Source: QHXM01 sp032160705 (lineage in GTDB: Bacteria; Acidobacteriota; Blastocatellia; Pyrinomonadales; Pyrinomonadaceae). From it: a DNA stretch of 64,000 bases. The DNA lies in assembly GCA_032160705.1 (NCBI GenBank), contig JAVHVE010000060.1, forward strand, positions 1 through 64,000, written 5' to 3'. Below, piece after piece: positions 60,824 through 64,000 of the stretch. The notes beneath the pieces are model-generated. The model worked only from the letters and a program-made list of their open reading frames with translations. It searched no databases and was not told the origin of the DNA. Both the position numbers and the translations under genes were made by a program. The stretch's first letter is position 1, and the number at the start of each line of letters is the position of its first letter.

Positions 60824-61024
60824 ATGAAATGTCCGAATTGTAGTAAACCCGCCGAATGGCAAGATAATCCGCACCGCCCTTTCTGCTCCGAACGCTGCAA
60901 GCTGATAGACTTTGGCCGCTGGGCTAATGAAGAATATCGTGTGCCCGCGGAAAGCAGGGATGAAGGAGGAGGGATAAGGGATGAAGAGCAGGAGACAGGA
61001 GACAGAATACAGAATTCAGAATGA
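60824..61024 (+). CDS. yacG: YacG-type zinc-binding gyrase inhibitor with repeat-encoded tail
   Basis: 66 residues. The zinc site is Cys3-Cys6 and Cys21-Cys25 (MKCPNC, RPFCSERC), with IDFGRWANEEYRVP typical of YacG, which binds GyrB and reduces DNA supercoiling. Authentic YacG sequence ends near residue 44. The last 20 or so residues (RDEGGGIRDEEQETGDRIQN and on) are encoded by the left arms of two nested repeat elements, and the TGA stop lies in the inner one. No ribosome site is visible. Confidence 0.92.
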   Translation: MKCPNCSKPAEWQDNPHRPFCSERCKLIDFGRWANEEYRVPAESRDEGGGIRDEEQETGDRIQNSE

Positions 61025-61124
61025 AGAGGCGGAGAACCGCTTTTATTCTTTCTGTTCTTCTGACTCCTGAATTCTGTATTCTGCTTTCCTTCATCCCTCA
61101 TCCCTCATCCCTCATCCCTTCTTC
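60954..61124. repeat. Nested pair of heptamer palindromes (GGGATGA outside, CAGAATA inside)
   Basis: The outer arms 60954-60985 (GGGATGAAGGAGGAGGGATA and onward) and 61091-61124 (TCATCCCTCATCCCTCATCC and onward) are complementary. Inside them lie the inner arms 60988-61022 (CAGGAGACAGGAGACAGAAT and onward) and 61048-61085 (CTGACTCCTGAATTCTG and onward), enclosing the shared core AGGCGGAGAACCGCT (61027-61041). The outer left and inner left arms together code for the YacG tail. Confidence 0.95.
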
Positions 61125-61175
61125 CATCGTCTCTCCCCTGTTAGAATGCCCTGACGATTTTTGGGAGTTCGTGGA

Positions 61176-61802
61176 ATGCAGCTTCTGTTTCTTATGCGTG
61201 AGCGCCGCCGAACACCTGGACTACTGACCGGCGTACTCGCTCTCATCGTGTTCTCTATATCATGCGGTGCGCCTGCGCCGGTTGAAGTCAGCAGGGGAGA
61301 GACGCCGAGAGGCAGGACTCCGCCGAGCACAACGTTTCCGATGCCGCCGACGACGACCACAGCCAGTGGTGCGGCGATCAACGCGCAGAGTTTTACGCTG
61401 CTCGACAATCAGCAGGCGAACCTTTCCGATTATTCAGGACAGGTGGTAGTGCTCGATTTCTGGGCGACCTATTGCCCGCCGTGCCTGGAAGAAGCCCCGC
61501 ATCTGGACGCGCTGCAAAAACGTTTCGGCCCACAAGGGTTAAAGGTCATCGGCCTCAACGTCGGAGGCCCCGACGACCGTCCCAAGATTCCTGAGTTTGT
61601 CGAACGTTTGAAGATCAAGTACGCGCTCGGCTTTCCCGAACCGGAGATGACGAACCTCTACATGGGCAGCGATAGCCGAATACCGCAAACGGTCGTCTTC
61701 GACCGCAAAGGGCGCATCGTCAAACACTTTGTCGGCTACGACCAAACCGTCTCACAAGAACTTGAGCGCACGATTCAACAAGCAGTGATGAGTAATGAGT
61801 GA
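61176..61802 (+). CDS. TlpA/ResA-like thioredoxin-family protein, probably lipoprotein
   Basis: 208 residues from the ATG at 61176 (GGGAG 8 bases upstream; an in-frame TTG start 15 bases earlier is possible). The hydrophobic N-terminus ends in FSISC at Cys30, a weak lipobox. A Thr/Pro linker precedes the redoxin domain with the active site Cys100-Pro-Pro-Cys103 (FWATYCPPCLEEAP). The cis-Pro is in RIPQTVVFDRKG. It reduces disulfides in exported proteins such as apocytochromes. The final VMSNE and TGA stop come from the left arm of a repeat element. Confidence 0.92.
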   Translation: MQLLFLMRERRRTPGLLTGVLALIVFSISCGAPAPVEVSRGETPRGRTPPSTTFPMPPTTTTASGAAINAQSFTLLDNQQANLSDYSGQVVVLDFWATYCPPCLEEAPHLDALQKRFGPQGLKVIGLNVGGPDDRPKIPEFVERLKIKYALGFPEPEMTNLYMGSDSRIPQTVVFDRKGRIVKHFVGYDQTVSQELERTIQQAVMSNE

Positions 61803-61846
61803 TGAGTTAAGAACTCGTCCCTACTCATCACTCATCACTCATCACT
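61784..61846. repeat. Heptamer palindrome element (AGTGATG words), second copy
   Basis: The arms 61784-61807 and 61823-61846 are complementary over 24 bases with one mismatch; the loop is 15 bases. Same word as at 49734. The left arm codes for the end of the TlpA-like protein; the right arm lies 6 bases before the GH15 ATG. Confidence 0.96.
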
Positions 61847-61852
61847 TTTCTT

Positions 61853-63880
61853 ATGCCCCGTGACATCCCTGTCGGAAATGGCTCGTTGCTCGTCACCTTT
61901 GACGAGTTGTATCAAATCCGCGACATCTATTTCCCTTACGTCGGCAAGGAGAATCATTCGGAAGGCCATCCCTTCCGCTTCGGCGTCTGGGTTGAAGGAC
62001 TCTTCTCCTGGGTCAGCGATAAGGGGTGGACGCGCGAGCTGACCTACATGGATGAAACTCTCGTGACGGATGTGCGACTCGTCAACGAGAAACTCGCGGT
62101 TGAGATCGTCGCAAACGACGCCGTTGATTCCCACGAAAACATTTTCGTCCGCCGGATCAGGCTCAAAAATACCGGCAGCTCCCGGCGCGAGTTTCGTCTC
62201 TTCTTCCATCAGGACTTTTACATCTCCGAATCCGAAGTCGGCGACACGGCCTACTTCGATCCCGAAACTCAGGCGCTGATTCATTACAAAGGCCAGCGAT
62301 ACTTTCTTATCTCGACTGATGCTCCCACTGGCGTGGAAACTTTTGCTACGGGTCGCAAAGCGTTCAAGGGCGCGGAAGGAACGTGGCGCGATGCCGAAGA
62401 CGGAAGGCTCAGCGAAGGCGCGATTACGGAAGGTTCTGTTGATTCGACCATCGGGCGCACACTCGTCATCGAAGCAGGCGGCTCGGCTGAGATGTTCTAC
62501 TGGATCGCGGTCGGCAAAGATTACGGTGAAGTGGCAAAACTGAATGCGCTCGTGCATCAACATCAACCGCGCACTTTGATCGAGCGCACGAATAATTACT
62601 GGCGCGCGTGGGTCAATAAGAACGAGACGGATTTCGGCAATCTGCCGCCGGAAGTTGTCCGCCTCTATAAACGCTCGCTCCTGGTCGTTCGCACGCAGAT
62701 TGATTCGGGGGGCGCAATCCTCGCGGCCAACGATTCCGACGTGACCTTGAGAGCGACGGATCATTACAGCTATCTCTGGCCGCGCGACGGCGCACTTGTA
62801 GCCTACGCGCTCGACCTCGCAGGCCATCACAATTTGCCGCGCTCGTTCTTCGATCTCTGCGGAAGAATCATCACGCCCGAAGGATATTTCTTGCAGAAAT
62901 ATAACCCGGACGGCTCTGTCGCTTCGGGCTGGCACGCCTCCTGGGACCCGCACGCCAAGCGTCGTCTCGTGCCGATTCAGGAGGACGAGACGGCGCTCGT
63001 CCTCTGGGCGCTGTGGCATCACTACGACGAGTTCCGCGACATAGAATTCGCGCGCCGACTTTATCGCCCGCTGATTACAAGCGCGGCAGATTTTCTCATG
63101 CGCTTTCGCGACGAGGAGACAGGTTTGCCGCAGCCTTCGTGGAACTTGTGGGAAGACCGTCGCGCCGTGCACACGTTCACCTGCGCAACGGTCGTCGCGG
63201 GTTTGCGCGCGGCGGCAAACTTCGCAACGCTATTCGGCGAGCCGTTGTTGGCTGAAAGCTACGAGCAGGCGGCGCTGGAAGTCTGCGACGGGATGCGGGC
63301 ATTCCTCTATCGCCCTGAGCTTGGTCGCTTCGCCCGCTCGATCATGCCCGTTGAAGGCGGCGGATTTGAAGTTGACGAAACGATTGACGCCTCGCTCTTC
63401 GGCATCTTCTACTTCAAGGCGTTCGCGCACGACGACACAATGGTGAGAGAGACGATGAGCGCGGTCGAGGCGCGTTTGTGGGCGAAGACGGATGTAGGCG
63501 GTCTCGCGCGCTATGAAGCGGACGGCTACATGCGTGTGACGGACGATGTCGAGAAAGTTCCCGGCAATCCGTGGTTCATCTGCACGCTCTGGCTGGCAGA
63601 TTATCGCATCGCGTCGGCCAAGAGCCTCGAAGATTTGGAGCGCGCCGTGGAGATTCTGGAATGGGTGGTCGAGCGTGCCCTGCCTTCGGGCGTGCTGGCC
63701 GAGCAGGTTGACCCGCTGACAGGCGCGCCCGTCTCTGTCTCGCCGCTGACATGGTCGCATTCGACGGTCGTGGCGACGGTCATCGCATATTTGCGAAAGC
63801 TGGAAGCGCTGCTTGAATGCGAGGCTTGCGGTCGCCCACTCTTCCGTCATGATCGCCGCGCGCGTAGAGTGTACAGTTAA
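61853..63880 (+). CDS. Glycoside hydrolase family 15 (glucoamylase-like)
   Basis: 675 residues without a signal peptide. An N-terminal super-sandwich (about 1-265) is followed by the (alpha/alpha)6 barrel. Signatures: HYSYLWPRDGALVAYALDLA, VPIQEDETALVLWALWHHYD with the probable acid Glu377 or Glu379, and VLAEQVDPLTGAPVSVSPLT with the probable base Glu617. It hydrolyses alpha-1,4 (or 1,6, or trehalose) linkages from the non-reducing end; a cytoplasmic role in glycogen or trehalose metabolism is likely. Cys residues at the very end (ECEACGRPL) are unusual. No ribosome site is visible because of the repeat. Confidence 0.94.
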   Translation: MPRDIPVGNGSLLVTFDELYQIRDIYFPYVGKENHSEGHPFRFGVWVEGLFSWVSDKGWTRELTYMDETLVTDVRLVNEKLAVEIVANDAVDSHENIFVRRIRLKNTGSSRREFRLFFHQDFYISESEVGDTAYFDPETQALIHYKGQRYFLISTDAPTGVETFATGRKAFKGAEGTWRDAEDGRLSEGAITEGSVDSTIGRTLVIEAGGSAEMFYWIAVGKDYGEVAKLNALVHQHQPRTLIERTNNYWRAWVNKNETDFGNLPPEVVRLYKRSLLVVRTQIDSGGAILAANDSDVTLRATDHYSYLWPRDGALVAYALDLAGHHNLPRSFFDLCGRIITPEGYFLQKYNPDGSVASGWHASWDPHAKRRLVPIQEDETALVLWALWHHYDEFRDIEFARRLYRPLITSAADFLMRFRDEETGLPQPSWNLWEDRRAVHTFTCATVVAGLRAAANFATLFGEPLLAESYEQAALEVCDGMRAFLYRPELGRFARSIMPVEGGGFEVDETIDASLFGIFYFKAFAHDDTMVRETMSAVEARLWAKTDVGGLARYEADGYMRVTDDVEKVPGNPWFICTLWLADYRIASAKSLEDLERAVEILEWVVERALPSGVLAEQVDPLTGAPVSVSPLTWSHSTVVATVIAYLRKLEALLECEACGRPLFRHDRRARRVYS

Positions 63881-63903
63881 ACGCTGCACGGGTTGATTTC
63901 TTC

Positions 63904-64000
63904 ATGGAAGGAACGGGAAATTTCATCGGCGGCAGGTGGACGGCGCGGGTCGAGTTGTTGCCGGGCGAGTTTGAGGTCTTTACGCGGTCGGCGCGGCGCG
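63904..64000 (+). CDS. Start of a further gene, cut by the window edge
   Basis: An open frame from ATG 63904 to the end encodes MEGTGNFIGGRWTARVELLP and more. NFIGGRW resembles the N-terminus of aldehyde dehydrogenases, but 32 residues are too few to be certain. It lies 23 bases after the GH15 stop on the same strand. Confidence 0.35.
   Translation, partial: MEGTGNFIGGRWTARVELLPGEFEVFTRSARR

Noticed and set aside
8072..61846. CRISPR arrays as explanation of the tandem repeats
   Set aside because: Units are 7-10 bases without spacers and are arranged as inverted arms; no cas genes in the window.
1..64000. Insertion sequences, prophage, rRNA or tRNA genes
   Set aside because: No transposase, integrase, phage structural gene or tRNA-like cloverleaf was recognised in reading both strands; short tRNA genes could still be missed by eye.

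Overview
The window reads as one contiguous stretch of a moderately GC-rich Gram-negative chromosome, most probably an Acidobacteriota member close to the Blastocatellia. This is inferred from gene content. There is a very large TonB-dependent receptor with an N-terminal carboxypeptidase-regulatory domain, an SBBP-propeller protein ending in Calx-beta and DUF4214-like regions, a propeller-type sensor kinase, a TamB/BamA/SurA-like outer-membrane biogenesis block, and many PilZ, TPR and zinc-ribbon helper proteins. I see no rRNA, tRNA, CRISPR array, transposase or prophage. Most of the window is core chromosome with lineage-specific insertions.

Layout. 0.1-5.4 kb: exported lytic transglycosylase, exported alpha/beta hydrolase, secreted subtilase, zinc-ribbon membrane protein. 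5.4-6.3 kb: a small toxin-antitoxin island (hicA-hicB plus a 70-residue protein) flanked by integron-like motifs. 6.3-12.5 kb: rlmN, a DsbD-alpha-like protein, pgeF and acpS (divergent, overlapping starts), a class A penicillin-binding protein. 12.8-18.5 kb: SBBP propeller protein, patatin-like phospholipase, small membrane proteins. 18.6-28 kb: surA-like, bamA-like and tamB-like genes on the minus strand. 28-38 kb: ribBA (with a degenerate GTP cyclohydrolase half), TonB receptor, ribE, cmk, threonine aldolase, hemW. 38-47.5 kb: Gly/Ser-rich protein, membrane dipeptidase, DUF457 membrane hydrolase, response regulator plus sensor kinase, GntR/VOC pair, ankyrin fusion. 47.7-58.6 kb: acs, two PilZ-like proteins, an AI-2E-family permease, a lepB / TPR-Yip1 / carA operon, an HU protein, a site-2 protease. 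58.7-64 kb: diguanylate cyclase, Crp/Fnr regulator, yacG, TlpA-like thioredoxin, GH15 glucoamylase and the start of one more gene.

The most unusual signal is not a gene. About nineteen intergenic sites carry long hairpins. In most of them each arm is a tandem run of a short word (usually seven bases) and the other arm is its reverse complement, while the word differs from locus to locus (CAGGAGA, AGTGATG, CAGTTTT, GGCAGTT, GTGGTCA and others). Their density is about one per 3.4 kb. Four copies with CAGRAGN words share a 15-bp loop core in both orientations. One element is nested in another. The elements repeatedly run into genes: they supply the stop codon of ribBA, cmk, the aldolase and the TlpA-like gene, they encode about 20 C-terminal residues of YacG, and one arm encodes the signal-peptide core of the SurA-like protein. 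Several genes begin directly after an arm with no visible Shine-Dalgarno sequence. They resemble the short tandemly repeated repetitive (STRR) heptamers known from filamentous cyanobacteria, but here they are organised as palindromes.
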